Part shown: positions 6,328 to 15,016 of the stretch, piece after piece
Position numbering within the stretch: position 1 is the stretch's first letter
Layout of the letters: each line of letters starts with the position of its first letter
Source: Flavobacteriales bacterium
GTDB taxonomy: Bacteria > Bacteroidota > Bacteroidia > Flavobacteriales > Flavobacteriaceae
Direction of reading: 5' to 3'
NCBI GenBank assembly: GCA_003229235.1
Contig: QIIH01000336.1
Coordinates: 1-22,267, forward strand
Length of the DNA: 22,267 nucleotides
Made by a program: the position numbers and the translations under genes
The notes under the pieces: generated by a model
What the model was told of the DNA's origin: nothing
Database searches by the model: none
Seen by the model: the letters and a program-made list of their open reading frames with translations, nothing else

Positions 6328-7104
6328 TTAAATCCCGAACACTTCTTTGCTATTTGCTGTGGTCACTTTAGCAATCTCATTTTCGGTCACCCCATAGAGC
6401 TCGGCCAATTTTGCACTTACTAAGCGCAAATAGCTTGCCTCGTTGCGTTTTCCGCGATGCGGAGTAGGTGTTAAATAGGGTGCATCTGTTTCGAGTACGA
6501 TCTGTGATAAATCGATCTCCGATATAAATTTATCAAGGCCGCCATTTTTAAAGGTCACAACACCTCCTATGCCTAATTTCATATTAAAACCAATGGCGCG
6601 TTTTGCCTGTGCTAAATCGCCAGTAAAACAATGAAAAATTCCGCGTAGCGACACATCTTTTTCGCCTTCCAGAACTTCGAATATCTCGTCGAAAGCTTCC
6701 CTGCAATGAATCACGATAGGCAATTTATATTTTTTGGCGAGTCTAATTTGATGCACAAAAGCTTCTTGCTGTATGGCCAAGGTCGTTTTATCCCAATAAA
6801 GGTCGATGCCAATTTCGCCAACGGCATAAAAAGAGCGCTGTTCAAAAAGAGCGTCCACAATTGCCAATTCTTCTTTATAATTTTCTTTAACAGACGTGGG
6901 GTGCAAACCCATCATTAAAAATATATTGTCTGGATAGGCTTTCTCTAACTCGAACATGCGCTTGTTGTAAGTAGAATCTATCGCAGGAATAAAAAAACGC
7001 TTAATATTTAAATCAAATGCATTCTCGATTACTACCGTTCTATCCTCGTCGAAGGCTTCGCTATATAAATGGGTATGGGTGTCTGTAAAAATCATTCCCT
7101 GCAA
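6328..7104 (-). CDS. tatD: TatD family metal-dependent hydrolase (DNase)
   Basis: This 258-residue TIM-barrel protein of the TatD family is a cytoplasmic metal-dependent nuclease or phosphoesterase; family members act on DNA 3' ends. The metal ligands are all visible: His10 and His12 in DTHTHLY, Glu97 in GEIGIDLYWD, His133 in IHCREAF, His158 in HCFTGD and Asp207 in ETDAPYLTP. ATG 7104 gives a MQG extension; a second ATG nine bases later (residue 4) fits the usual family start MIFTDTHTH just as well or better. The gene is first of a tatD-ansA pair with a 13-base gap. Family membership is sure, the precise substrate is not. Confidence 0.93.
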   Translation of the reverse strand: MQGMIFTDTHTHLYSEAFDEDRTVVIENAFDLNIKRFFIPAIDSTYNKRMFELEKAYPDNIFLMMGLHPTSVKENYKEELAIVDALFEQRSFYAVGEIGIDLYWDKTTLAIQQEAFVHQIRLAKKYKLPIVIHCREAFDEIFEVLEGEKDVSLRGIFHCFTGDLAQAKRAIGFNMKLGIGGVVTFKNGGLDKFISEIDLSQIVLETDAPYLTPTPHRGKRNEASYLRLVSAKLAELYGVTENEIAKVTTANSKEVFGI

Positions 7105-7126
7105 AGCTAGTGACTTTTTATTAGCC

Positions 7127-7134
7127 TATATTTG
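7127..7134 (+). promoter_or_regulatory. candidate -7 box between tatD and the retropepsin gene
   Basis: TATATTTG is an exact match to TAnnTTTG, reading toward the retropepsin-like gene, and would give a leader of about 180 bases. No convincing -33 element was seen. The leader would contain the inverted repeat at 7173-7269. Confidence 0.35.
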
Positions 7135-7172
7135 TATACTCAGTTTTTGCCTTCGAAAATCTATTACATCTT

Positions 7173-7269
7173 GAAACTACTGCAAAATCTAACGTTCCAC
7201 TCTGTTTTTTAAAACAACCATAACCTTGCTATGCTTTTTTAAAAAAACAATAGATTTTATTGCAGTTTC
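7173..7269. repeat. 97-bp inverted repeat upstream of the retropepsin gene
   Basis: GAAACT-n5-AAAATCTA (7173-7191) is mirrored by TAGATTTT-n5-AGTTTC (7251-7269), so both blocks and the spacing agree while the five inner bases differ. The loop holds TTTTTTAAAA twice. It lies in the divergent spacer between tatD and the plus-strand genes. Confidence 0.5.
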
Positions 7270-7320
7270 AACCTTCATTACGAAATTCTAAAACAAAATC
7301 TGAGTTAAAAAAAGAATTAA

Positions 7321-7758
7321 GTGAGCAGCCTACGAGACCTTCTTATTCAAAAAGATTTTTATAGAGTTGCTATGCAAACCACTAAGAGCAATCACTATAA
7401 AGTAACGGCCAATATCAACGGCAAAAATGGCAGCTTTATTATCGATACAGGAGCCTCATCTAGCTGTATAGATTCGCAACATATTGCTCATTTTAAACTA
7501 GTGGCAAAAGACACCCAGATGCGAGCCACTGGAGCAGGTGCTAGTAATATAGACATGCAAGTTTCTTTAGATAACACCCTTCGTTTTGGGCTTTGGAGCA
7601 AAACAAACGTACAAATTATAGTGATGGATTTGTCGCATGTAAATCACGGTCTTGTGAAATTAAACGAAACCCCCGTACACGGAATCATAGGGGCCGATTT
7701 GTTAAAAACAGCACGTGCGGTGATCGACTATGGCAGAAATTGCTTGTATGTAAAATAA
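7321..7758 (+). CDS. retropepsin-like aspartic protease domain protein
   Basis: This 145-residue protein has a single retropepsin-like (clan AA) aspartic protease domain. The active-site motif FIIDTGAS is at residues 39-46 (Asp42), and a hydrophobic-Gly motif HGIIGADLL (120-128) closes the fold. One such domain would have to dimerise to form a complete active site. No signal peptide or membrane segment is seen, so a cytoplasmic place is likely. The start is GTG 7321: it keeps the N-terminal LRDLLIQKDFYRVAM segment that I recognise from flavobacterial relatives, whereas the first ATG (7372) would cut it away. It lies 51 bases upstream of the histidine kinase and may or may not be co-transcribed. 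The substrate is unknown. Confidence 0.75.
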   Translation: MSSLRDLLIQKDFYRVAMQTTKSNHYKVTANINGKNGSFIIDTGASSSCIDSQHIAHFKLVAKDTQMRATGAGASNIDMQVSLDNTLRFGLWSKTNVQIIVMDLSHVNHGLVKLNETPVHGIIGADLLKTARAVIDYGRNCLYVK

Positions 7759-7809
7759 TGGTATTTTTTTAGTACATTTAATAGCGTCCCATTTTCTAAA
7801 ACCTAACTA

Positions 7810-9819
7810 TTGGACAAAAATTGTTGGCCCCTTTTTATTTGCCTTTTCCCTTTCTTAACTAGCCATGCACAAGAACCTTGGCAAGAGTATGTTGAGCAAT
7901 ATGAGCAAAGTGCCAGTGTTCATGCTCGTTTAACAGCTTTGGATTCTGTCCTTTCGCTTTCTTTTTATAAAGATAACCAGGTGTTTATACCCTTTAGCAT
8001 GACGTATATAGACTTGGCTTTGGGAGCAGAGCGTTATCAAGATGCAGCGAAAAAGGCGATGAATTTGTCCTCTCCAATAAACAATGCCAATAGGTCAACA
8101 GAAGGTATTGCCTATATAGATAAAGTACTATTACATCAGGAGAAAATTAAAGATTCATTTTTGGTGGGTGGGTTGTATTTAAAACGAGGGGGAGGTTATT
8201 TTAGGTTGGATAACAATCAGGCTATAATAGATTATACAACTGCCATTCAAAACTTTTCGCAATCAGATTCTGTCTACAAAGGTGATGCGTACCTTTTTAG
8301 AGGGCAGACCTATGTTAATTTAGGAAATTTTGTGGCCGCCATAGAAGATTATAACACTTCATCTAACATTTTTAAGGCATTAAAGGATTATCAATATATG
8401 CTGCACGCAAGCCAAGGCGGAATTATGATCTTTAGTATGAATGGTTTTTACGACGAAGCAAAAGAGCAACGTGAAGTATTAATCGCGGGGCTAAAAGAAC
8501 TCGAATTGGAGCAATTTTTATCTACAGAATATTATAATCAGGCGGTAGACGATCGCAAGATGAAACTGCATCCAAAGGCTTATAAATCTCTTTTGGAAGC
8601 AGAAAAGTATCTTGATGTTGAACGCAGTTCGAATCAAATATTTTTTGCAGTGCATGGCTTGTTAACTTCCCATTATGCCGAGAATGGTAACATGGCTAAA
8701 TCATTAGAGCACTTAGACTTAATCGAACAACGTCGTGGTGGGGTCGAAAACGACCTGATTATCGATTCTCATTACAATAGTGCAAAGTCAAGTTACTTAT
8801 ACTATTCGGGTAAGCTTGACAAAGCGCTACCCTTCGCGCTTAAAAAGTTAGAAAATGCAAATACATTGGGCTTCGAAGAAGAGCAAGCCCATGCGCTATT
8901 AGATCTCTCTCAAATTTATGAGTCTATGGGAGAACAGCAAACGAGCCTAGATTTTTATAAGCGACATGTGCTTAAAAAAGATTCGCTATATAACAGATCT
9001 AAAACCAACGCATTGTTGTATTACCAGACCCTTTACGAAACAGAAAAAAAGGAACACGAGATAGAATCGCAAAATGCCAACATTGCTCTTTTAGAAAAAG
9101 ACAATGAGAGTTTTAAAAAAATGCTGGCTTTTATGGGGGTGTCTATGTTATTATTTCTCGGTATGATTTTTTTGATAAAAGATCGCAAGAATTTAAAAAC
9201 AACTAAGGCGCTGCAAGAGCGATTCAGTCAAGAATTACTCACCAATCAAGAGACGGAGCGCAAACGAATCTCTAAAGAACTTCACGACGGTTTGGGGCAG
9301 CAGCTATTACTTATTAAAAACAACATTATTCTGAGCGAAAACCACATCGGAGAAAAAATGATGGATACCGCCATAAACGAGGTACGCTCTATCTCACGTT
9401 CCCTGCATCCTTTTCAGTTGCAAGAGTTAGGCCTCACCAAAGCTATAGAGCATATGATTGCCCAAATAGACGAAAACTCTTCTTTGTTTATTACCAGCGA
9501 GGTAGAGAATATCGATCATATTTTTGAGAAAGAGAGCGAAGTAAATATTTATCGAATCATCCAAGAGAGTTTTAACAATATCATTAAACATTCACAAGCA
9601 GAAGCAAGCAAACTGAGCATAAAAAAGCTGGATAATCACATTTTTATCAGTGTTTGTGACAATGGTAAAGGTTTTGATTATAATGCAAAACATAAAGACA
9701 CAAAATCGCTGGGTTTAAAAACCCTACAGGAGCGAACTCGTTTTTTAAAGGGCGTTATGAAGGTTTACTCTAAAGAAAATAACGGTACAGTAATTGAGTT
9801 TAATGTTCCGTTCACATGA
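7810..9819 (+). CDS. TPR-containing sensor histidine kinase (NarX/DesK type)
   Basis: This is a 669-residue membrane sensor. A short signal peptide (residues 1-20, cleavage SHA-Q) precedes a helical repeat region of TPR type (about 30-400), expected outside the cytoplasmic membrane. A coiled coil (about 405-435) and one membrane span (438-458) follow. The cytoplasmic part has a HisKA_3 dimerisation domain with ERKRISKELHDGLGQ (phospho-acceptor His492) and a HATPase_c domain with N-box Asn589 and G-box DNGKGFD (617-623). The start is TTG 7810: a TAA lies two codons upstream in frame and any later start would lose the signal peptide. The last four bases overlap the response regulator gene, so the two are translated together and form one two-component system. 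The signal is unknown. Confidence 0.9.
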   Translation: MDKNCWPLFICLFPFLTSHAQEPWQEYVEQYEQSASVHARLTALDSVLSLSFYKDNQVFIPFSMTYIDLALGAERYQDAAKKAMNLSSPINNANRSTEGIAYIDKVLLHQEKIKDSFLVGGLYLKRGGGYFRLDNNQAIIDYTTAIQNFSQSDSVYKGDAYLFRGQTYVNLGNFVAAIEDYNTSSNIFKALKDYQYMLHASQGGIMIFSMNGFYDEAKEQREVLIAGLKELELEQFLSTEYYNQAVDDRKMKLHPKAYKSLLEAEKYLDVERSSNQIFFAVHGLLTSHYAENGNMAKSLEHLDLIEQRRGGVENDLIIDSHYNSAKSSYLYYSGKLDKALPFALKKLENANTLGFEEEQAHALLDLSQIYESMGEQQTSLDFYKRHVLKKDSLYNRSKTNALLYYQTLYETEKKEHEIESQNANIALLEKDNESFKKMLAFMGVSMLLFLGMIFLIKDRKNLKTTKALQERFSQELLTNQETERKRISKELHDGLGQQLLLIKNNIILSENHIGEKMMDTAINEVRSISRSLHPFQLQELGLTKAIEHMIAQIDENSSLFITSEVENIDHIFEKESEVNIYRIIQESFNNIIKHSQAEASKLSIKKLDNHIFISVCDNGKGFDYNAKHKDTKSLGLKTLQERTRFLKGVMKVYSKENNGTVIEFNVPFT

Positions 9820-10466
9820 GTAAAAAGCCATTAAATATTATCACCGCAGACGATCATCCTCTTTTATTAAAAGGATTGAATGACTATTTGCGTGAAAAAA
9901 ATTACAACATTTCACACAGTGCATCAGATGGTAAAAAGGCCTTCGAACTTATAGAAAAATATCTGCCAGACATTGCGATACTAGATATAGAAATGCCCGA
10001 ACTTACTGGCCTCGAAGTAGCTGCAAAATGTAAAGAATTAAAGTTTTCTACCAAAATTATCATTATCACGCTACACAAAGAGCCTGCACTTTATTTAAAA
10101 GCGCAAGAGTTAAATATTTTTGGCTACATCCTTAAAGAATTTGCTATAAAAGAAATAGACAATTGCATTGAATCGGTCTCAAAAGGGATTCCTTATTTTA
10201 GTCCTTCTATCACTAATTACATAAACAAAGATGCTATACAAGACGACTTGCTGGCACCGCTCACCCCTTCTGAAGTGAAAATTTTAGGATTTATTGCAAA
10301 TGACAAAACCAACAAAGAAATAGCAGAATTACTCTTTATTTCTTACCGTACGGTAGAGAAACACCGCTCCAACATTATCCAAAAACTCAAATTAGAGCCC
10401 AAAACTAACAGCTTGTTATTGTGGGCCAAAGAGCATCATGCACGCCTAACCAAAAAATACGTATAA
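9816..10466 (+). CDS. NarL/FixJ-type response regulator
   Basis: This 216-residue regulator has an N-terminal receiver domain with the acidic pair Asp12-Asp13, phospho-acceptor Asp57 (AILDIEMP), Thr85 and Lys107. A LuxR-type helix-turn-helix follows at about 149-195 (LTPSEVKILGFIANDKTNKE and TVEKHRSNI). Phosphorylation by the overlapping kinase gene product should change its DNA binding. The ATG start overlaps the kinase stop (ATGA), a mark of translational coupling. Its target promoters cannot be read from this window; the nearest downstream gene on the strand is the small membrane protein at 10545. Confidence 0.93.
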   Translation: MSKKPLNIITADDHPLLLKGLNDYLREKNYNISHSASDGKKAFELIEKYLPDIAILDIEMPELTGLEVAAKCKELKFSTKIIIITLHKEPALYLKAQELNIFGYILKEFAIKEIDNCIESVSKGIPYFSPSITNYINKDAIQDDLLAPLTPSEVKILGFIANDKTNKEIAELLFISYRTVEKHRSNIIQKLKLEPKTNSLLLWAKEHHARLTKKYV

Positions 10467-10544
10467 ACACGTATTTACTTACGCGTTAAATAATTGGATA
10501 TTGTACTAGTTATTTAATTGCTTGTGAAACCTGAAAAAAAGAAT

Positions 10545-10649
10545 ATGGAACGCATACTTCCACTTAAAAAAAACAGGATACTTTTTGTTATTATTCTGTT
10601 GTTAGCCTTTGTAGTTTTATTTTTAAATGTCTTTACTCTTTTAGATTAA
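10545..10649 (+). CDS. small single-span membrane protein (34 aa)
   Basis: ATG 10545 to TAA 10647-10649 encodes 34 residues: a basic start (MERILPLKKNR), about 18 strongly hydrophobic residues (ILFVIILLLAFVVLFLN), then VFTLLD. In-frame GTG 10524 would add seven residues (MKPEKKN), and a TAA at 10515 bounds the frame upstream. The positive-inside charge pattern and placement right after the two-component pair and right before a terminator support a real gene. I know of no family. It could be a modulator of the adjacent sensor kinase, which is only a guess from position. Confidence 0.55.
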   Translation: MERILPLKKNRILFVIILLLAFVVLFLNVFTLLD

Positions 10650-10669
10650 AGACAAGCTGAAAGACCATT

Positions 10670-10701
10670 AAAAAGCCCGCCTTAATTAGGAGGGCTTTTT
10701 T
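10670..10701. terminator. bidirectional terminator between the two-component operon and sucB
   Basis: AAAAAGCCC-g-CCT, loop TAATT, then AGG-a-GGGCTTTTTT. The stem has one G/A mismatch, with an A-run before and a T-run after, so it can stop the plus-strand operon and, read from the other side, the sucA-sucB transcript, which ends 25 bases away. Confidence 0.85.
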
Positions 10702-10725
10702 GTAAATTATAGCGTTAATTGCAAG

Positions 10726-11928
10726 CTACATTTCGAGGGCTTTTTTAACGTCGTTATCCATCAGCAATGCTATGGGATCTTCCAGTGCCTCTTTAACTGC
10801 TACCAAGAATCCAACAGATTCGCGGCCATCAATAACTCGGTGATCGTAAGACAGTGCCACAAACATAATTGGTCTAATCTCTACCTTACCATCTATTGCA
10901 ACTGGGCGTTCTACAATGTTGTGCATTCCCAAAATTCCGCTTTGCGGAGGGTTGATAATTGGCGTAGACAACATGCTTCCAAATACACCTCCATTAGAGA
11001 TTGTAAATGTTCCGCCAGTCATTTCGTCTACAGTAATTTGCCCATCTCTTGCTCTAATTGCTAGACGCTTTACCTCTGCCTCTACTCCTCTAAAACTTAA
11101 GTTTTCGGCATTTCTAATTACAGGTACCATCAAGCCTTTAGGCCCAGATACAGCAATCGAAATATCTTTTTGCTCGTATTTAATTTGATAATCCCCATCG
11201 ATCATCGAGTTTACATCCGGGAAAAGCTCTAAAGCTCTCACCACAGCCATGGTAAAGAAAGACATAAACCCAAGGCCTACTCCATGTTTTTCTTTGAAAG
11301 CCACTTTGTACTCCTTGCGAAGTGCAAAAATTGGCGACATATCTACCTCGTTAAAAGTAGTTAGCATTGCAGTTTCGTTCTTAGCTGCCACCAAACGTTC
11401 GGCAACTTTACGACGAAGCATCGATAATTTTTTTCGATCAGATTTTCGGTCGCCTTCATTAAGTAACGATCCCATCGAAGGAACTGCTTTTACAGCATCC
11501 TCTTTGGTGATTCTACCATCTCTTCCTGTGCCTTTTACTACAGCAGCATCGATGTTCTTCTCGTCTAAAATCTTTTTAGCCGCTGGCGAAGGAGTTCCTG
11601 TTGCGTATGTCGAAGCGCTTGGTGAAGATTCTTTTTTAGGAGCTTCACTTTTTGCAACCGGATCTGCACTGCTTCCTGCGCCTTCAGGTTTAGCGGCATC
11701 TGTATCTATCAAGCACACAACAGCACCAACTGCAACAGCATCGCCTTCTTCTGCCTTAAAAGTGATAATTCCGCTTGCCTCGGCAGGAAGTTCTAGGGTT
11801 GCCTTATCGCTATCGACTTCGGCAATTGCCTGATCCTTCTCTACCCAATCGCCATCTTCTACCAGCCATTGTGCAATCTCTACTTCTGTAATTGATTCCC
11901 CCGGTGAGGGTACTTTCATTTCTAACAT
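10726..11928 (-). CDS. sucB: 2-oxoglutarate dehydrogenase E2, dihydrolipoyllysine succinyltransferase
   Basis: This 400-residue E2 core subunit passes the succinyl group from the E1-bound intermediate to CoA in the TCA cycle. Its domains are one lipoyl domain (residues 1-76) with the lipoylated Lys42 in DSDKATLE, an Ala/Pro/Ser-rich linker (about 80-108), the E1/E3-binding domain (about 110-148, [14 protein letters not shown]), and the acyltransferase domain (about 165-400) with the active-site block [10 protein letters not shown] (His363, Asp367). The length is usual for bacterial SucB. It follows sucA by 27 bases on the same strand, so the two are co-transcribed; the E3 gene is not in the window. 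ATG 11928 is taken as start, and ATG three codons later is also possible. Confidence 0.96.
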   Translation of the reverse strand: MLEMKVPSPGESITEVEIAQWLVEDGDWVEKDQAIAEVDSDKATLELPAEASGIITFKAEEGDAVAVGAVVCLIDTDAAKPEGAGSSADPVAKSEAPKKESSPSASTYATGTPSPAAKKILDEKNIDAAVVKGTGRDGRITKEDAVKAVPSMGSLLNEGDRKSDRKKLSMLRRKVAERLVAAKNETAMLTTFNEVDMSPIFALRKEYKVAFKEKHGVGLGFMSFFTMAVVRALELFPDVNSMIDGDYQIKYEQKDISIAVSGPKGLMVPVIRNAENLSFRGVEAEVKRLAIRARDGQITVDEMTGGTFTISNGGVFGSMLSTPIINPPQSGILGMHNIVERPVAIDGKVEIRPIMFVALSYDHRVIDGRESVGFLVAVKEALEDPIALLMDNDVKKALEM

Positions 11929-11955
11929 AGCCAGTTTTTTATCCCAGTTAGTTCT

Positions 11956-14700
11956 TTAATTTTGAGGTGCATTAAAAACACTCTCAATAACTTTTTTATG
12001 TCGCGCTTTAGAACGGGCACTACTGCCCGCCGCTGGCGCACTGTAAACGTGTCTCGATGCCAAGCGTAATGAGGCTTCGTTAAAATTCATTAGCATAAAA
12101 CCCCATGCTCCCATATTCTTAGGCTCTTCTTGGGCCCAGACATAATCTTTTACGTTAGGGTAACTCTTTATGATAGCCTTTAGTTGCTCAATTGGTAAAG
12201 GAAACAGCTGTTCTAATCGCACAAGTGCAACCTCATTGTTTCCATTCTCTTCGCGATACTTTAGCAGATCGTAATAAAATTTACCAGTACAGAATACTAG
12301 CGAGGTTGCCTTCTTTTTATTTACAACTTGATCGTCTATAACCTCTTGGAAAGTCCCGTTAGCCAACTCTTCTTTAGTTGACACAACTTTTTCGTGTCTA
12401 AGCAAACTTTTAGGCGTAAAGACGATTAGTGGTTTTCTGAAGTTCCACTTCATTTGTCGTCTAAGTAAATGGTAAAAGTTGGCCGGTGTAGTTACATCGG
12501 CAACAATCATATTGTTTCTAGAACACAACTGTAAATATCGTTCCATTCGCGCGCTACTATGCTCAGACCCTTGCCCTTCGTATCCGTGTGGTAACAGCAT
12601 AACCATTCCGTTTTGTGTTTTCCATTTGGCCTCGGCCGCAGAGATATATTGGTCGAGCATTATTTGGGCTCCGTTAGAAAAATCGCCAAACTGAGCTTCC
12701 CAAATAGTAAGTGTATTTGGCGCTGCCATCGCATAACCATAATCAAAACCTACCACGCCATATTCTGACAACAACGAATTGTAGATATACATCTCCCCAG
12801 GAAGGGATAAGGTATTATGCAAATTGATCTCCTCGGCACCGTCTTCTGTTTTTATAACAGCATGACGGTGAGAGAATGTACCGCGTTCTACATCTTGCCC
12901 TGAGATTCTAACATTAAACCCCTCTTGCATTAAACTGGCATAGGCAAGCAATTCGCCCATAGCCCAATCTAAAGTATTGGTGTCAAAATAACGCTTGTTA
13001 CGATCGTCTATGATGCGTTGTATCTTGCGAATAAAAATTTTGTCTTCTGGCAGTTTGGTTATGCCTGCTGCCAATTTATTTAATGTTTCTAAATCGAATG
13101 AAGTATCACTTTTTGCCAGAATATCTTCTTTGCCGCCTAGTACAAAATCTTCCCAGTCGTCTGCCAAAATCTCAGTAATTACAGTTTTGTCTTTTTGACG
13201 TGAAGCCTCTAAGTCTTCTTCGAGATCTGCCTTATACTGCTTCTCGAGATTTTTTATATAACCAGCATCAATAACACCTTCACTTAAAAGGCGCTCGGCA
13301 TAAATGTCTCTAGGGTTTTTATGCTTTGCAATGGCTTTATAAAGTTTAGGCTGGGTAAATCGAGGTTCGTCCCCTTCGTTGTGCCCATATTTTCTGTAGC
13401 CTAAAATATCTACAAAAACATCGCGACCAAACTCCATTCTATATTCCAAAGCAAACGAAAATGCATGTGCCACGGCCTCAACATCATCTGCATTTACATG
13501 CAAGACAGGCGATAGGGTCACTTTAGCAACATCAGTACAATAAGTAGACGATCTCGCATCTAAATAATCGGTAGTAAACCCAATCTGATTATTTGCTACT
13601 ATATGGATGGTTCCGCCCGTTTTATAGCCGTCTAACTGTGCCATCTGTACTAGCTCGTATACAACGCCTTGGCCAGCAATTGCAGCATCTCCATGAATTA
13701 GAATAGGCAGGATAGCCTTGCTGTTTCCGTTAAGGTGATTGTCTAATTTGGCACGAGTAATACCCTCGACCACCGCATTTACCGTCTCTAAATGAGAAGG
13801 ATTGGGCGCCAAGTCCATTCGTACTTTATGCCCCTTACCGGTCTCTCTAAAGCTGGTCCAGCCCATGTGGTATTTTACGTCGCCATCAAAGAGCTCTTCT
13901 TCGTCGTATTCCTTGCTGTCAAATTCACCAAATATTTTTTCGGGCGACTTGCCAAATACATTGGTAAGTACATTTAAACGCCCGCGATGTGCCATCCCCA
14001 CAACAAATTGTTCAATACCCAAATCTGATCCTCGTTCGATAAGTGAATCTAATCCGGGGATAAGAGCGTCTACACCTTCTACAGAGAAACGTTTTTGACC
14101 CACGTATTTTGAATGCAAAAAGGATTCGAAAGAAATGGCTTCATTTAATTTTTTAAGCAACTGTTTTTTCTCGTCAGGCGAGTAATTTGGATGGTTGTCG
14201 TTTTTATTCAACCAATTCTGAATCCACTTTTTCTCTTTGGGGTTACGAATGTACATATACTCAACCCCGATCGATTTGCAATAAATGTTCTCCAGATGGT
14301 TTACAATTCCGCGCAGCGAAGTTTTTCCTAAGCCCAGAACATCACCTGCTTCAAAAACAGCCTCTAAGTCTTGTTGAGATAAACCAAAGTTCTCTAATTC
14401 TAAGGTGGGTAAATATTGTCGGCGTGCTCTTACAGGATTTGTTTTGGTAAACAAATGCCCGCGAGTTCTGTAGGCATCAATAAGTTTGATAACTCTAAAT
14501 TCCTTTAAAATTGATTCGTTCGCTTTAGCGTCTGGCTCGATCCCAAGACCTTCGAGCGAACCACTTTCGATTCCGAAGTCGAAACCTTGAAAAAATGCAC
14601 GCCAGCTAGGTTCTATAGTATCCGGAGACTCAAGGTATTTGTCGTAAAGCTCGGCCAGGTAGTTGGTATGAACGGCGTTTAAGAAAGAGTATTTATCCAT
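11956..14700 (-). CDS. sucA: 2-oxoglutarate dehydrogenase E1 component
   Basis: This 914-residue thiamine-diphosphate enzyme decarboxylates 2-oxoglutarate and transfers the succinyl group to the lipoyl arm of SucB. The N-terminal E2-binding segment (FLNAVHTNYLAELYDKYL, residues 6-23) is followed by a short linker and the thiamine/Mg domain. That domain carries MAHRGRLNVL and the cofactor motif beginning GDAAIAGQG at 337 and ending at Asn370-Asn371. The transketolase-like pyrimidine-binding domain and the C-terminal domain complete the protein. The length is in the normal 900-950 range and nothing is broken. It is the first gene of a sucA-sucB operon, with a good -7 box 39-46 bases upstream of the ATG. 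Confidence 0.97.
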   Translation of the reverse strand: MDKYSFLNAVHTNYLAELYDKYLESPDTIEPSWRAFFQGFDFGIESGSLEGLGIEPDAKANESILKEFRVIKLIDAYRTRGHLFTKTNPVRARRQYLPTLELENFGLSQQDLEAVFEAGDVLGLGKTSLRGIVNHLENIYCKSIGVEYMYIRNPKEKKWIQNWLNKNDNHPNYSPDEKKQLLKKLNEAISFESFLHSKYVGQKRFSVEGVDALIPGLDSLIERGSDLGIEQFVVGMAHRGRLNVLTNVFGKSPEKIFGEFDSKEYDEEELFDGDVKYHMGWTSFRETGKGHKVRMDLAPNPSHLETVNAVVEGITRAKLDNHLNGNSKAILPILIHGDAAIAGQGVVYELVQMAQLDGYKTGGTIHIVANNQIGFTTDYLDARSSTYCTDVAKVTLSPVLHVNADDVEAVAHAFSFALEYRMEFGRDVFVDILGYRKYGHNEGDEPRFTQPKLYKAIAKHKNPRDIYAERLLSEGVIDAGYIKNLEKQYKADLEEDLEASRQKDKTVITEILADDWEDFVLGGKEDILAKSDTSFDLETLNKLAAGITKLPEDKIFIRKIQRIIDDRNKRYFDTNTLDWAMGELLAYASLMQEGFNVRISGQDVERGTFSHRHAVIKTEDGAEEINLHNTLSLPGEMYIYNSLLSEYGVVGFDYGYAMAAPNTLTIWEAQFGDFSNGAQIMLDQYISAAEAKWKTQNGMVMLLPHGYEGQGSEHSSARMERYLQLCSRNNMIVADVTTPANFYHLLRRQMKWNFRKPLIVFTPKSLLRHEKVVSTKEELANGTFQEVIDDQVVNKKKATSLVFCTGKFYYDLLKYREENGNNEVALVRLEQLFPLPIEQLKAIIKSYPNVKDYVWAQEEPKNMGAWGFMLMNFNEASLRLASRHVYSAPAAGSSARSKARHKKVIESVFNAPQN

Positions 14701-15016
14701 AGATAGGATGCTCGGTGGAAAATTCTATAATAACAGTACAAAAGTACAATAAATCCCAAAACTAACGCCATAAAAAAAATGATAAGCTTGAGTTAAATGG
14801 TTCTTTTCATAATGCCTTAAATGAAGAACCTTAGCACATGCTTTTTTAATTTTTACAATTCCAATTTTCTTGAACCGTTAGTGTCTTAATTTATTCTAGA
14901 ATTTATTTTTCGCGTATCTTTAATTAGAAATTTGCAGACAACAGCTAGAATAGACCGCGAACATTATTATTTACAATCGTTGCATCTAATTATTAGGCAA
15001 TTAAAATTATTTAATT
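14701..15016. other. divergent spacer between sucA and the outer-membrane protein gene
   Basis: This 316-base AT-rich spacer has no gene. It contains the sucA -7 box (14739-14746), a hairpin GGTTCTT...AAGAACC (14799-14830) extended by CAT/ATG, and T-rich stretches. TATCTTTA near 14916 is a one-mismatch -7 box toward the plus-strand gene, about 100 bases upstream of its start. The plus-strand gene's ATG follows AATTATTTAATT with no Shine-Dalgarno site. Confidence 0.5.
14739..14746 (-). promoter_or_regulatory. candidate -7 box of the sucA-sucB promoter
   Basis: On the minus strand it reads TACTTTTG, an exact TAnnTTTG match, set in the small palindrome GTAC-AAAA-GTAC. Distance to the sucA ATG is about 40 bases. 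The -33 element is unclear. Confidence 0.5.

Noticed and set aside
11249..11833. 194-codon open frame on the plus strand
   Set aside because: It is antisense to sucB, is low-complexity in Ser/Ala, and has no start context or family features. It is a shadow of the codon pattern of the real gene.
13792..14098. Plus-strand frames inside sucA
   Set aside because: They are overlapping antisense frames with no features; sucA is intact across the region.
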